Below are positions 25,026 to 33,472 of a stretch of 64,000 nt of DNA, one piece after another. This DNA comes from Silvimonas iriomotensis (lineage in GTDB: Bacteria; Pseudomonadota; Gammaproteobacteria; Burkholderiales; Chitinibacteraceae): contig NZ_BMLX01000009.1 in the NCBI RefSeq assembly GCF_014645535.1, positions 46,855 through 110,854 of the forward strand. The letters are read 5' to 3'. How positions within the stretch are numbered: position 1 is the first letter of the stretch; each line of letters begins with the position of its first letter. The notes under the pieces are model-generated. The model saw only the letters and a program-made list of their open reading frames with translations, searched no databases and was not told the DNA's origin. The translations under genes were made by a program, and so were the position numbers.

Positions 25026-26801
25026 CTAGTTGGTCGGGCTCAGCCACTGCGCAGTGGTCATGGTGATCTTGCCCGCGCCGGCCTTGCTGTTCGGCCCGCT
25101 CAGCAAGTCCTTCAACTGGCTGACCTCATGCATGTGGGCGGTATAGCTGGGCGTGCCGTTGTGCCACACAAAGGCGATTTCCGGCGCCTGGTTTGGCCCC
25201 AAAGTGGAGTTGGCGCCATGACTGTTGCCTTCCCACGTGGCCCAGACATTGCCTTGCGTATCCGTATAGCTTGATTGCTGCGATGCGGCCGGCATTTGCG
25301 CTGCCAGCAGCGTGTGCATCACATCAAACGCCCGGATCGCCCCGGTATACGCCGGGTTGGAAGGATCTGACTGGTTGTTGCGCAGCGGGGTCAGCACGCC
25401 GATATACGCGCTCTTGGCAATTTCCATGGAGCCGCCTTCGGTCGAGATGGAGCCATTGGAAATGATCTCGAAGTGGTATTTCTGTGTGCCACCGTTCCCA
25501 TCCAGGTCTTTGGACAACTGCGCATTCTGGGTCACGATGTTGTCGCGCCAGACTTTCGTGAGCAGGTTGTCTGAACTGTCGGCCAGCAAGTTGTAGATAT
25601 GCACGTCGCCGCTGCGCAGGCGCGGCATGCGGTCCTGCAGGTTCTTGAAATAATCGTGGTGCAGGGTCACGGTATACACGCTGGATTCTTTCAGATCCAG
25701 TGCTCCCACCAGCGAGTTCTTCTTTTGCGGTGTGGCCACGCGGATGATGTCCGCCTCGGTAAAGCCGGCTTTGCGCAGATAGTCGTACATCGGGTTGTTG
25801 GCGCGGTCGGCTTCAATGGCGTCGAACTCATGCTGCATGAATACCGGGTCTTCCGGCACAATCTCGCTCCACGACACCGTCACCCCGGTCGTCCCGCCGG
25901 TTGCACTGGATGCCCCTTTGATATCCGTGATGCCGTCATAGGCCTTGGTAAAGGTGCAATGGTCGATCCACACGCCGTTCACCACGCCGCCGCCATCGCC
26001 AGTGGTCACAAAGTCCCAGTCATTCTTGTCATAGTTGCCCTTGGTGAGTTCATCCCACTCCCACATTTCGGCAAATTTCAGATTGCGCAAAATGATGTTG
26101 CCGCCGTTCTTGATATTGAATTCGGCATGCCGGATGGTCGCGCCATTCTTTGAATAAATGGTCAGCCCGCTAAAGGACTGGATATTGATCAGCGAGGTCC
26201 CCGCCGCGCGCATGGTCGTGAGCGTGGTCGCCGGCAGGTTGGAGGCGTTGTTGGACGTCATGTTGCCGGTCTGGTTGGCCGCGCCGATTTCATTCCAGCC
26301 CAGGTTCAGGTCGGCGGTGATCTCGATGACCTTGCAGGGCGTCTTGGCGGTGGTCTTGATATTGTTGATCGCCGCCGTGAACTCGGTCGCGTTGCTGACC
26401 TTGCAATAATTGGCGCTGGTTTCGGCAAGCACCCCGCCGCCCGTGACGTTGGCGCTCTGGGCATAACCTTCCAGGTTGAACAGGGCAAGGCTGCTGGATG
26501 GCGCAGGGTTGGCCATGGCAACGGAACTTTGGGTGAACTCGCCCGAAATGGGCGTGGGTGTGGCGGTCGGCGTTGGTGCTGGTGTGGGCGTGGCCGACGG
26601 CGCTGGTGTTGGTGTTGCCGTCGGGGAAGGGGTGGGCGTTGGCGTAGCGCTAGTCTGCGCCGAGGGGGCGGGTTGGGTGGAGAGGTTGTTTGCCGCAAAG
26701 TTGCCATCACTACCACCGCCGCAAGCAGCCAGCGTCAGTGCGGCCACCAGCACTGACATGTGGATGGTGGTCCGGCGAAACTGCGATTGAGAGTCATGCA
26801 T
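25026..26801 (-). CDS. pectate lyase, PL1 family, lipoprotein with Thr-Pro linker
   Basis: This is a 591-residue secreted enzyme predicted to cleave polygalacturonate by calcium-dependent beta-elimination. It has a lipoprotein signal with lipobox LAAC (Cys27), then a Thr-Pro/Ala-Pro tandem linker at about residues 50-85, then the beta-helix domain. The PL1 signature GVWIDHCTF and the catalytic Arg stretch DRMPRLRSGDVHIYN are present. The lipid anchor and linker would hold the enzyme at the outer membrane rather than release it. AGGAGG lies 6 bases before the ATG. It points to a plant-associated or plant-debris lifestyle. No uptake or oligogalacturonate genes flank it. Confidence 0.9.
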   Translation of the reverse strand: MHDSQSQFRRTTIHMSVLVAALTLAACGGGSDGNFAANNLSTQPAPSAQTSATPTPTPSPTATPTPAPSATPTPAPTPTATPTPISGEFTQSSVAMANPAPSSSLALFNLEGYAQSANVTGGGVLAETSANYCKVSNATEFTAAINNIKTTAKTPCKVIEITADLNLGWNEIGAANQTGNMTSNNASNLPATTLTTMRAAGTSLINIQSFSGLTIYSKNGATIRHAEFNIKNGGNIILRNLKFAEMWEWDELTKGNYDKNDWDFVTTGDGGGVVNGVWIDHCTFTKAYDGITDIKGASSATGGTTGVTVSWSEIVPEDPVFMQHEFDAIEADRANNPMYDYLRKAGFTEADIIRVATPQKKNSLVGALDLKESSVYTVTLHHDYFKNLQDRMPRLRSGDVHIYNLLADSSDNLLTKVWRDNIVTQNAQLSKDLDGNGGTQKYHFEIISNGSISTEGGSMEIAKSAYIGVLTPLRNNQSDPSNPAYTGAIRAFDVMHTLLAAQMPAASQQSSYTDTQGNVWATWEGNSHGANSTLGPNQAPEIAFVWHNGTPSYTAHMHEVSQLKDLLSGPNSKAGAGKITMTTAQWLSPTN

Positions 26802-27113
26802 ATCGATCCTCCTGTTTTTATTGGGTTTTCTTCATCCTGGAAATGGATATATCAGTGGATACAGGACGAAACATTGTGGAGGTGCGCTGCGCACGAATCC
26901 CAGCACAGAAAAGGTGCAGGGCGCAAAAAATCAAACGCGGGTGAAAAGAAGCCAGCCGATTCCGGCAAAAGTCAGGCTTTCACGTTTTTCCGGATAGCTG
27001 TGTGTTGCAGATTGAACACGGTAAGGTTGGCCACAAGAGAGGGATGGCCGGATGACAGAAACGGGCCATAAAGGCCCGTTTCCATGATGACGCGGTACTA
27101 CTGCTTCAGAGCT
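26802..27113. other. upstream region of the pectate lyase gene
   Basis: The 312 bases are without a convincing gene. They should carry the lyase promoter. A GATATAT -10-like patch occurs on that strand, but no good -35 is visible. A small GTGCG-CTG-CGCAC inverted repeat lies at 26882-26894, and a GAAACGGGCC/GGCCCGTTTC stem at 27058-27082. Confidence 0.4.
27058..27082 (-). terminator. terminator-like hairpin after the small exported protein gene
   Basis: A perfect 10 bp stem with loop ATAAA lies 31 bases past the stop. The T-run on the - strand is short (TTTCTG), so the strength is uncertain. Confidence 0.6.
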
Positions 27114-27533
27114 TCAGAAGGTGATCTGCGTATCGCCACCGCTGCGGCTGGCCACCTGGATGCTGCGGCTTTGCGTGCGATCTTCCAGCGTGGCGTTGAT
27201 CTTGTACTTGCCCGCCGGTAGTTTGGCGTACAGATAGGGGCCGGTGGTGGTGGTATCGAGCACCACATCACCCTTGGCGTTGGCGATCTGGACCTTCACG
27301 CCCGACTGGAACTCGCCGCCCTTGCCGGTGAACAGCAGATGCAGGTTGTAGTCACTGCGGGTGGATTTGAGTTGCGCCATTTCTTCATCGCCCACACCGC
27401 CGGTGATGAAGCTTCCGCCGTTTTCGGTTTGCTGCGGCTGCAGGGCTTGTGCCATGTCTTCTGCCAGGACTTGCCCGGTGTAAATGGCCAGCGGCAGGGC
27501 GCACAGCGCCAACAGGGACTGAATGCGTGTCAT
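27114..27533 (-). CDS. small exported protein, carboxypeptidase-regulatory-like fold
   Basis: This 139-residue protein begins at ATG 27533 with a clear signal peptide (SLLALCALPLAIYTGQVLAED) and AGGAG ahead of it. The mature part contains HLLFTGKGGEFQSGVKVQIANAKG and GPYLYAKLPAGKYKINATLED. This alternating strand pattern with an LPAGKY turn is typical of carboxypeptidase-regulatory or transthyretin-like beta-sandwich domains. It is probably periplasmic. The function is unknown, and it seems to be a single-gene unit with hairpins on both sides. Confidence 0.7.
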   Translation of the reverse strand: MTRIQSLLALCALPLAIYTGQVLAEDMAQALQPQQTENGGSFITGGVGDEEMAQLKSTRSDYNLHLLFTGKGGEFQSGVKVQIANAKGDVVLDTTTTGPYLYAKLPAGKYKINATLEDRTQSRSIQVASRSGGDTQITF

Positions 27534-27650
27534 GGTGTTTTCTCCTTGTCGCAAAGGGCCAATGACCCTGAGCGTTGGACGGGAGCAAAACGCCGCAGTT
27601 GCATCAAGTTTGCCGCAACATGATGTGGGATATCACTCACAGAACATGAA

Positions 27651-27674
27651 AAAACCGGCCCTGAGGCCGGTTTT
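27651..27674 (-). terminator. terminator of the LivK-like binding protein gene
   Basis: A perfect 10 bp stem AAAACCGGCC/GGCCGGTTTT with loop CTGA is followed on the - strand by six T. It lies 28 bases past the stop. Confidence 0.87.
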
Positions 27675-27702
27675 CTGGATCGCGATATGCGTGTTTTGCT
27701 GA

Positions 27703-28827
27703 TCAGCGCGTGAGCGTGCCCGTGGGCGAGATCATGGTCAGTTCAACAAAGTTCGAACCCAGCCGGCGCTTGTCGGTGAAATCCACCGTGAAGCCACCCA
27801 GATCGAATTTGCGCATATTGGACAGCGCGGTATACACACTGGCCCGTGTCGGGTTCTTGCCCGCGCGCTTGATGGCTTCAGTCACCAGACGCGCAGAAAT
27901 ATACCCTTCCAGCAAAGCGTAGCTTGGGTAGTCGCCGGTTTTCAGGAACGGCTCGGCGTCTTTCTGGAAATCACGGATCAGCTTGAGCTGGGCATTGGTC
28001 GGCGCCGGAAACACCTGCGACAGGCCAATACCGTGGGCGGTACCCACGCCAACTGCCTTGGTCACCTCGTCATACTGGATGGGAGACAAACCATACAGCT
28101 GCGACGTGCCCCCCAGCGCCTTGTACTGCCGGGTGAACGTTGCTGCCGGCTTGGAGATCGCCACCATCACGATCGCTTCCGGGTTGATTTTGGCCAGGGC
28201 TTGCGCCGCGCCGTTGGTGTCGCCCGTGGTCTTGTCGTACCAGGCTTCACCTGCCAGCGTGAGCTTGCGTTTGGCCAGTTCGTTCTTGAGCGCGATATAA
28301 CCGGCTTCGCCAAAACCGTCTTTCTGGGCCACCACCGCAATACGTGTTACGCCAAGGTGATCGTTCAGCAAGGAAACAATGCGTTCGATCTCGTCGGTGT
28401 AACTGGCGCGGGTCTGGAAGAAATACGGGCTGCCCGGCGTGCGGATGCTGTCCGCACCGGAATACGCGCCAACCAGCGCAATCCCCGCGGTATCGAGCAG
28501 TTTGGATTTGATCAGCTCTTGCATCGGCGTGGTGCCGTAATAGCCAATCAGGGCGACTGCGTTTTCTTTTTCAATCAGGTCGTGCGTGTTGGCTAGCGTG
28601 CGGGTAGCGTCGTAGCCATCGTCGCGGGTGATCAGGTTGATCGGTTCGCCGTTGATGCCGCCTTGGGCATTAACGCGACCAAAATAGATGGAAGCCCCCA
28701 GGGCCAGTGCCTTGCCGGTGTCGCCGGCCAGCCCTGAAGTGGGAACAGACTCACCGATATTGATGTCGGCCTGTGAGGTAGCCGAGGCCATCAATGCCAG
28801 CGTAAGCAGGACATTGCGCAGAATCAT
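27703..28827 (-). CDS. ABC transporter binding protein, branched-chain amino acid type
   Basis: This is a 374-residue periplasmic binding protein of the LivK/Leu-Ile-Val type. The signal peptide (NVLLTLALMASATSQA) is followed by INIGESVPTSGLAGDTGKALALGASIYFGRVNAQGG-type family sequence. LITRDDGYDATRTLANTHDLI, VALIGYYGTTP and a C-terminal SNMRKFDLGGFTVDFTDKR also fit the family. The ligand could be an amino acid, amide or other small acid. It stands alone without permease or ATPase genes. The ATG at 28827 has GGGGAG 4-5 bases ahead. It is divergent from coaD. Confidence 0.88.
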   Translation of the reverse strand: MILRNVLLTLALMASATSQADINIGESVPTSGLAGDTGKALALGASIYFGRVNAQGGINGEPINLITRDDGYDATRTLANTHDLIEKENAVALIGYYGTTPMQELIKSKLLDTAGIALVGAYSGADSIRTPGSPYFFQTRASYTDEIERIVSLLNDHLGVTRIAVVAQKDGFGEAGYIALKNELAKRKLTLAGEAWYDKTTGDTNGAAQALAKINPEAIVMVAISKPAATFTRQYKALGGTSQLYGLSPIQYDEVTKAVGVGTAHGIGLSQVFPAPTNAQLKLIRDFQKDAEPFLKTGDYPSYALLEGYISARLVTEAIKRAGKNPTRASVYTALSNMRKFDLGGFTVDFTDKRRLGSNFVELTMISPTGTLTR

Positions 28828-28955
28828 GGATCTCCCCAACTCTCTAATTTTTGTGTGGACTTCATGTCAAACCAGCCGCCGGATTTTTACCTCGTCATCC
28901 TGATTTAACATTGGGTGATGTTATAGTGGCGACTCGCGTCTGGAAAGGAAATGAC

Positions 28956-29456
28956 ATGCGGCGTGGCGTTTATGCCGGTAGCTTCGATCCAGTGACCAAC
29001 GGTCACCTCTGGATGATTGAACATGGCGTCCGTCTGTTTGACGAGATGGTGGTCGCTATTGGCGAGAATCCTGACAAACGGTACACCTTCAGCGTGGACG
29101 AACGACTGGCCATGTTGCGTGAGGCTACGCAGCATTTGCCCAATCTGCGCGTGGAGTGTTTCGAGAACCGTTTTCTTGTCGATTACGCACGTGACCTGAA
29201 TGCGGACTACATCATCCGCGGCATTCGCGAGGCCGCCGATTATGAGTTTGAGCGCAAAATGCGCTATGTGAACGCAGACCTGGCGCCGCATATCGACACC
29301 ATCTTCCTGATGCCCCCGCGTGAGATCGCAGAGGTCAGTTCCACCATGGTCAAAGGCCTTGTCGGGCCGGCCGGGTGGGAGGATGTGGTGGGGCAATATG
29401 TCCCTGAGCCGGTGTTCAAGCGCTTACTGGCCATGTCAGGCCGGCAGCGCGGCTAG
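28956..29456 (+). CDS. coaD: pantetheine-phosphate adenylyltransferase
   Basis: CoaD transfers AMP from ATP to 4'-phosphopantetheine, making dephospho-CoA. The 166 residues show the nucleotidyltransferase T/HxGH-type motif in [16 protein letters not shown], then [17 protein letters not shown] and the C-terminal [10 protein letters not shown]. The sequence belongs to the proteobacterial branch with [10 protein letters not shown] rather than the shorter GTFDPLT form, so paralogues outside CoaA-D biosynthesis cannot be fully excluded. The ATG at 28956 follows AAAGGAAATGAC. The longer upstream frame lacks similarity. It diverges from the LivK-like gene. Confidence 0.87.
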   Translation: MRRGVYAGSFDPVTNGHLWMIEHGVRLFDEMVVAIGENPDKRYTFSVDERLAMLREATQHLPNLRVECFENRFLVDYARDLNADYIIRGIREAADYEFERKMRYVNADLAPHIDTIFLMPPREIAEVSSTMVKGLVGPAGWEDVVGQYVPEPVFKRLLAMSGRQRG

Positions 29457-29581
29457 GGCTGTTGTCTGGCTGCAACAACCGACCGGCGGTTACGGAGAAA
29501 ACCCTCCTGGCTGCCGGTTAATTTTTTGTGTCAAAGACCATGTCGACCGATGGGCGGCATGACAAATGGATAGTGTTTTAG

Positions 29582-30517
29582 ATGCCTGATATCGCCAGTT
29601 ACAGCAACCGGCTCGCCAAGAATTTCAAGCGCCTCTCCAAGTGGGCGCGGCGCGAAGACCTGACTTGCTACCGCCTTTATGACCGCGATGTACCGGAGTT
29701 CCCGGTCATTGTGGACTGGTACGACGGGCACGTGCAGCTGCAGGAATACGACACGGGCTGGGTACAGACCGAAGGCGCGCACGAAGAATGGTTGTCGGAC
29801 ATCTGGTACGCCACCGCCGATGCGCTGGGCATTGATGAAGACCTTGTCGCCATCAAGACCCGGGCCCGCCAGCGCGGCACCACGCAATACGAAAAGAACG
29901 AAGGCGAGGGCGAGCAGTTTGTCGTGACAGAACGCGGCCTCAAGTTCCTGGTAAACCTGGATGCCTATCTGGATACCGGCCTGTTTCTGGATCACCGCAA
30001 CACCCGCCAGCGCGTGCGCGAGGAAGCGGCCGGCAAGCGCGTGCTCAATCTCTTCTGCTATACCGGCTCGTTCAGCGTGTACGCGGCAGCCGGCGGCGCC
30101 AAAAGCACCACCTCGGTCGATCTGTCCAACACGTATCTGGACTGGACCGCGCGCAATATGGCGCTCAACGGTTTTGAAGGCCCGCAACACCGCCGCGTCC
30201 GCGCGGACGTATTGCAGTATCTGGAAGAAACGCTGGATGGGGGCTGGAAGTACGACCTGATCATCCTGGACCCGCCGTCGTTCTCCAACTCCAAGAAAAT
30301 GCAGGGTGTGCTTGATGTGCAGCGTGACCACCGCTGGATGGTGGAAAGCTGTCTGGACATGCTGCATCCGGGTGGCGTGCTATATTTTTCCAACAACCTG
30401 CGCACCTTCAAGATGGACGAGGCGCTGGTTCCGTTGTGCCAGGACATCAGCGATCAATCCGTGCCGGAAGACTTCCGCAACAAGCGTATTCACAAGTGTT
30501 TCCGCTTTCAGAAGTAG
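29582..30517 (+). CDS. rlmK: 23S rRNA (guanine2069-N7)-methyltransferase, stand-alone RlmK
   Basis: The 311-residue protein corresponds to the C-terminal half of enterobacterial RlmKL. It has NRLAKNFKRLSKWARRE at the N-terminus, a PUA-like strand region with IKTRARQRGTTQYEKN, DTGLFLDHRNTR, and the SAM motif LNLFCYTGSFSVYAAAGG. The catalytic LDPPSFSNSKKM and closing FSNNLRTFKMDE follow. It would methylate G2069 of 23S rRNA with SAM. The RlmL half (G2445 N2-methylation) is not adjacent, so the two activities are separate genes here. The ATG has no strong ribosome site. Confidence 0.87.
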   Translation: MPDIASYSNRLAKNFKRLSKWARREDLTCYRLYDRDVPEFPVIVDWYDGHVQLQEYDTGWVQTEGAHEEWLSDIWYATADALGIDEDLVAIKTRARQRGTTQYEKNEGEGEQFVVTERGLKFLVNLDAYLDTGLFLDHRNTRQRVREEAAGKRVLNLFCYTGSFSVYAAAGGAKSTTSVDLSNTYLDWTARNMALNGFEGPQHRRVRADVLQYLEETLDGGWKYDLIILDPPSFSNSKKMQGVLDVQRDHRWMVESCLDMLHPGGVLYFSNNLRTFKMDEALVPLCQDISDQSVPEDFRNKRIHKCFRFQK

Positions 30518-30627
30518 CTGAAAAACGGGCTGACAGGGTCAGCGGTGTGGCTGATCGGCCATAAGGCATTGACCCTGACGCTGGCTCGGCTTACAGTCGC
30601 GCCATTGTGCTGTGTTGATGTGTTGCC

Positions 30628-31236
30628 GTGAAAAAAGCGTTATTTATCTGCCTGTTAGCTGCCTCTGGTCTGGCATTGGCCGGTGCCCAGAAAGAAGAGG
30701 CCTTGTCTACCTCCGTGCAAAGCGCCATGGCGCGGTCGGTGGGCGATGGCATTCAACCCCGGCTGGTCTTTGACAACAGGGCCGAGGGAGAGGCTTGGCT
30801 CAATGAAATGTCGGCGCGCCTTGTCAAAAAGGTGCCGGACGAGTTCATGCGCCGCAAGCTGCTGACTGCGGTCCAGTACGAAGCCACCCGTGCCGGGCTG
30901 GACCCGCAAATGGTGCTGGGCCTGATCAACGTGGAAAGCGGTTTTAACCGCTACGCGCTCTCCAGTGTCGGCGCCCGTGGCCTGATGCAGGTCATGCCGT
31001 TCTGGGTGCGCCAGATTGGCAGCGCCGACCAGAACCTGTTCGACATGAACACCAACCTGCGCTACGGCTGCACCATCTTGCGTTACTACCTGGATGTCGA
31101 GAACGGCGATCTGTTCCGCGCGCTGGGCCGTTATAACGGCAGCCTGGGGCGTCCGGAATACCCGAACATGGTGTACGGCTCCTGGAAGAGTCTGTTTGCC
31201 TGGAAAGACATTGGCGGCAATATCGCCAGCAAATAA
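30628..31236 (+). CDS. lytic transglycosylase, SLT domain
   Basis: This is a 202-residue exported peptidoglycan lyase. A signal peptide (ALFICLLAASGLALAGA) is followed by a helical region and the Slt domain. LINVESGFNRYALSSVGARG carries the catalytic Glu, then LMQVMPFW, YGCTILRYYLD and LGRYNGSLG. It cleaves the MurNAc-GlcNAc bond to 1,6-anhydro ends in the periplasm. The start is a GTG at 30628 with no clear ribosome site. It is followed by an excellent terminator and appears monocistronic. Confidence 0.92.
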   Translation: MKKALFICLLAASGLALAGAQKEEALSTSVQSAMARSVGDGIQPRLVFDNRAEGEAWLNEMSARLVKKVPDEFMRRKLLTAVQYEATRAGLDPQMVLGLINVESGFNRYALSSVGARGLMQVMPFWVRQIGSADQNLFDMNTNLRYGCTILRYYLDVENGDLFRALGRYNGSLGRPEYPNMVYGSWKSLFAWKDIGGNIASK

Positions 31237-31255
31237 CACGCGCTGAGCGCGCAAC

Positions 31256-31283
31256 AAAAAACCCGGCCAGTGCCGGGTTTTTT
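31256..31283. terminator. terminator after the lytic transglycosylase gene
   Basis: A 12 bp perfect stem AAAAAACCCGGC/GCCGGGTTTTTT with loop CAGT lies 19 bases past the stop and 22 bases before the stop of the convergent Crp/Fnr gene. It can act in both directions. Confidence 0.9.
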
Positions 31284-31305
31284 GTTGCTATGCAAATGGC
31301 GCAGA

Positions 31306-31977
31306 TCAGTGCGGCAACTCGTCTGGCTTGAGCAGACGCAGATAGCCGCCAGACAGATCAACCAGGCCGTCATCCACCCAGACATTCAGTTGCTTGTTGA
31401 CCGATTCACGGCTGGAGCCCACCAGATTGGCGATCTCTTGCTGGGTGAGTTTCAGGTCAATCAGCACGCCGCGATCAGTCTGGTCGCCGTGCTGTTCGCC
31501 CAGTTGGCGCAGCATTTTGCCCAGGCGTTGCGGCAGGTTCAGGAACAAGGTGTCTTGCAGCAGATCATCGGCCGAGCGCAGGCGCTGGCACAGGGCGGCG
31601 ATCAACTGGCGCATCACCTTGGGATGAGACTCCAGATATTCCATGACCGACTCGCGGCGCAGGACCAGCAGCTCGCACGGTTCCAGCGACTCAACGCCGG
31701 CCGAACGCAGGCCGCCATCGAGCATGGCCAGTTCACCGAATACCTCGCCGGCTTCCAGCAGGCTCAGTGTGGCTTCACGACCATCATCCGTGCTGCGGAC
31801 CACTTTCAGGCGGCCGTGCAGCACAGCGTACATCTCGTCCCCGGCGGTGCCCTGGGAGATTACGGCTTGCTTGGCGCGCACGGTGCGCAATTCCGCATGC
31901 TGCGCCAGGCCTTCCAGCTCGTCGGGCGTCAGCTCGCAAAACAGGCTGCTGCCGGACAGGAGTTTTGCTTTATCCAT
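31306..31977 (-). CDS. Crp/Fnr family transcriptional regulator
   Basis: The 223 residues contain an N-terminal cyclic-nucleotide-binding fold (VISQGTAGDEMYAVLHGRLKV, GEVFGELAMLDGG) and a C-terminal winged helix, where LTQQEIANLVGSSRESVNKQL is the recognition unit. No FNR-type cysteine cluster is present: the few cysteines (FCEL, CELL, ALCQ) are not arranged as such. It is therefore a cAMP- or other ligand-sensing type rather than an oxygen sensor. The target genes are unknown, and it is not obviously in an operon. Confidence 0.88.
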   Translation of the reverse strand: MDKAKLLSGSSLFCELTPDELEGLAQHAELRTVRAKQAVISQGTAGDEMYAVLHGRLKVVRSTDDGREATLSLLEAGEVFGELAMLDGGLRSAGVESLEPCELLVLRRESVMEYLESHPKVMRQLIAALCQRLRSADDLLQDTLFLNLPQRLGKMLRQLGEQHGDQTDRGVLIDLKLTQQEIANLVGSSRESVNKQLNVWVDDGLVDLSGGYLRLLKPDELPH

Positions 31978-32095
31978 ATGAATTCAGGCGGGTTTTGTTG
32001 GAACGCGCTCATTGTGCACCAACACTGCGTCGCTGTCGCTCATCTTGCGTGTACTGCCAATGTCATTATTGACGCTGCGGTTCCGGGGTTGAGGA

Positions 32096-32866
32096 TCAGT
32101 CGGCCAACGTGACGATGACCGGTGTGTGGTCCGACGGGCGCTCCACGCGACGCGGTTCTTTATCGATCACGCACGCGGTGACCAGCGGTTTGAGCGCTTG
32201 CGACACCAGCAAATGATCAATGCGCAAACCCGCATTACGCTTGAAGCCATACATGCGGTAATCCCACCAGCTGAAGGATTTTTCCGGCTGGTCAAACAGG
32301 CGGAACGAATCTGTCAGCCCCAGGGCCAGCAACTGGCGAAAGGCCGAGCGCTCCGGGCCGGACACCAGCACCTGGCCTTCCCATTTGGCCGGGTCGTGCA
32401 CGTCGCGGTCTTCCGGCGCAATGTTGTAATCGCCGGCCAGAATCAGTTTGGGGTGATTGGCGAGTTCGCCTTGCAGCCAATCGGTAAATGCCTTCAGCCA
32501 GGACAGCTTGTAGACGTATTTGTCCGAATCCAGACTCTGGCCATTAGGGATATACGCGCAGACAAAGCGCACGTCATTGATGGTGGCGGCGATCACGCGC
32601 TTTTGCTCATCGGCAAAGCCGGGGATATTGATGCTGACCGCGGTCATCGGCGCACGCGCAATGATCGCTACGCCGTTGTAGGTTTTCTGGCCGGCAAAGG
32701 CCACATGAAAACCAGCGGCTTCAATCTCGGCTTGCGGAAACGCCGTGTCTTCCAGTTTGGTTTCCTGAATGCCCAGCGCGGTAACGCCAGGGTTGGCTGC
32801 CAGCCATTCCAGCACCTGGGGCAGGCGGATTTTCAGGCTGTTCACATTCCAGGTGACAAATTGCAT
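32096..32866 (-). CDS. xth: exodeoxyribonuclease III
   Basis: This enzyme removes 3' blocks and cleaves DNA at abasic sites in base excision repair. The 256 residues carry the full EEP set: TWNVNSLKIRLPQ with the metal-binding Asn, QETKLED with the catalytic Glu, AYIPNG with Tyr, LAGDYNIAPEDRDV, SWWDYRMYGFKRNAGLRIDH and the terminal SDHTPVIV with Asp-His. It is the next gene downstream of the DUF4124-thioredoxin-like gene, but a hairpin terminator separates them. Confidence 0.95.
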   Translation of the reverse strand: MQFVTWNVNSLKIRLPQVLEWLAANPGVTALGIQETKLEDTAFPQAEIEAAGFHVAFAGQKTYNGVAIIARAPMTAVSINIPGFADEQKRVIAATINDVRFVCAYIPNGQSLDSDKYVYKLSWLKAFTDWLQGELANHPKLILAGDYNIAPEDRDVHDPAKWEGQVLVSGPERSAFRQLLALGLTDSFRLFDQPEKSFSWWDYRMYGFKRNAGLRIDHLLVSQALKPLVTACVIDKEPRRVERPSDHTPVIVTLAD

Positions 32867-32886
32867 GGTGTCGGTCCAAAAACAAA

Positions 32887-32905
32887 GCGCCGCAAAAAGC
32901 GGCGC
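32887..32905 (-). terminator. terminator between the DUF4124 gene and exonuclease III
   Basis: GCGCCGC/GCGGCGC with loop AAAAA (TTTTT on the - strand), followed on that strand by TTTGTTTTT. It lies 43 bases after the upstream gene and 20 bases before the exonuclease start. Confidence 0.8.
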
Positions 32906-32948
32906 ATTGGTTGAAATCAGGGCAGGTGCGCACTGTGGCGCAACCCTG

Positions 32949-33419
32949 TTAGCGCGGGGCTGGCGCTACATGATAACCGGCCTTGTCCAGAACGGCTTGC
33001 CAGAGTGAGAGATCCCAACCCTTGTAGACATCGCCACCCACGGCCAGTACCGGCAACGGGCTGTTGGTATCCCCGGTCAATTTGTAAAAGCCAAGGACTT
33101 CTTGCTGTGAGCCGGTAATGGAGTGCAACTCGTACGGCACTTTGTTGCTGTCGAGCAGTTCCCGCGCGGCGGTGCAGGGCGGGCAATTGTCGATTACGTA
33201 CAGGCGTATGCCTGATTTGGCGGCGGCAACTGCACTGGCGCTGCGGCCGTCGGTGACGTTGGCCTTGATGGCGCGCAGGGTGGCCTGCGGGAAGATCGGT
33301 CGATCGCTGTAATGCAGATTGCCGTTATCGTCACGCCACTGGTAAACCGACGCCGCCTGAGCAGACAAACCCACAGCCAGCAGGCCGGCCAGCGCCAAAG
33401 CAAAAAGACTGTTTTTCAT
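32949..33419 (-). CDS. exported DUF4124-glutaredoxin-like fusion protein
   Basis: This 156-residue protein starts at ATG 33419 with a signal peptide ending SAQA. It is followed by a DUF4124 module (VYQWRDDNGNLHYSDRP) at about residues 25-55. A glutaredoxin/thioredoxin-like domain then has a CPPC active site in YVIDNCPPCTAARELLDSNKVPYE and a cis-Pro region TNSPLPVLAVGG. It is expected in the periplasm, perhaps as a thiol-disulfide protein binding cell-wall or envelope components. The exact role is unknown. The Cys-Pro-Pro-Cys pair is intact, so it could be redox active. Confidence 0.82.
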   Translation of the reverse strand: MKNSLFALALAGLLAVGLSAQAASVYQWRDDNGNLHYSDRPIFPQATLRAIKANVTDGRSASAVAAAKSGIRLYVIDNCPPCTAARELLDSNKVPYELHSITGSQQEVLGFYKLTGDTNSPLPVLAVGGDVYKGWDLSLWQAVLDKAGYHVAPAPR

Positions 33420-33472
33420 GCTAAGTATTATGCCTTGTGCGCGTGGCATCAGTCAGGGGTAAAACTGCGCAT

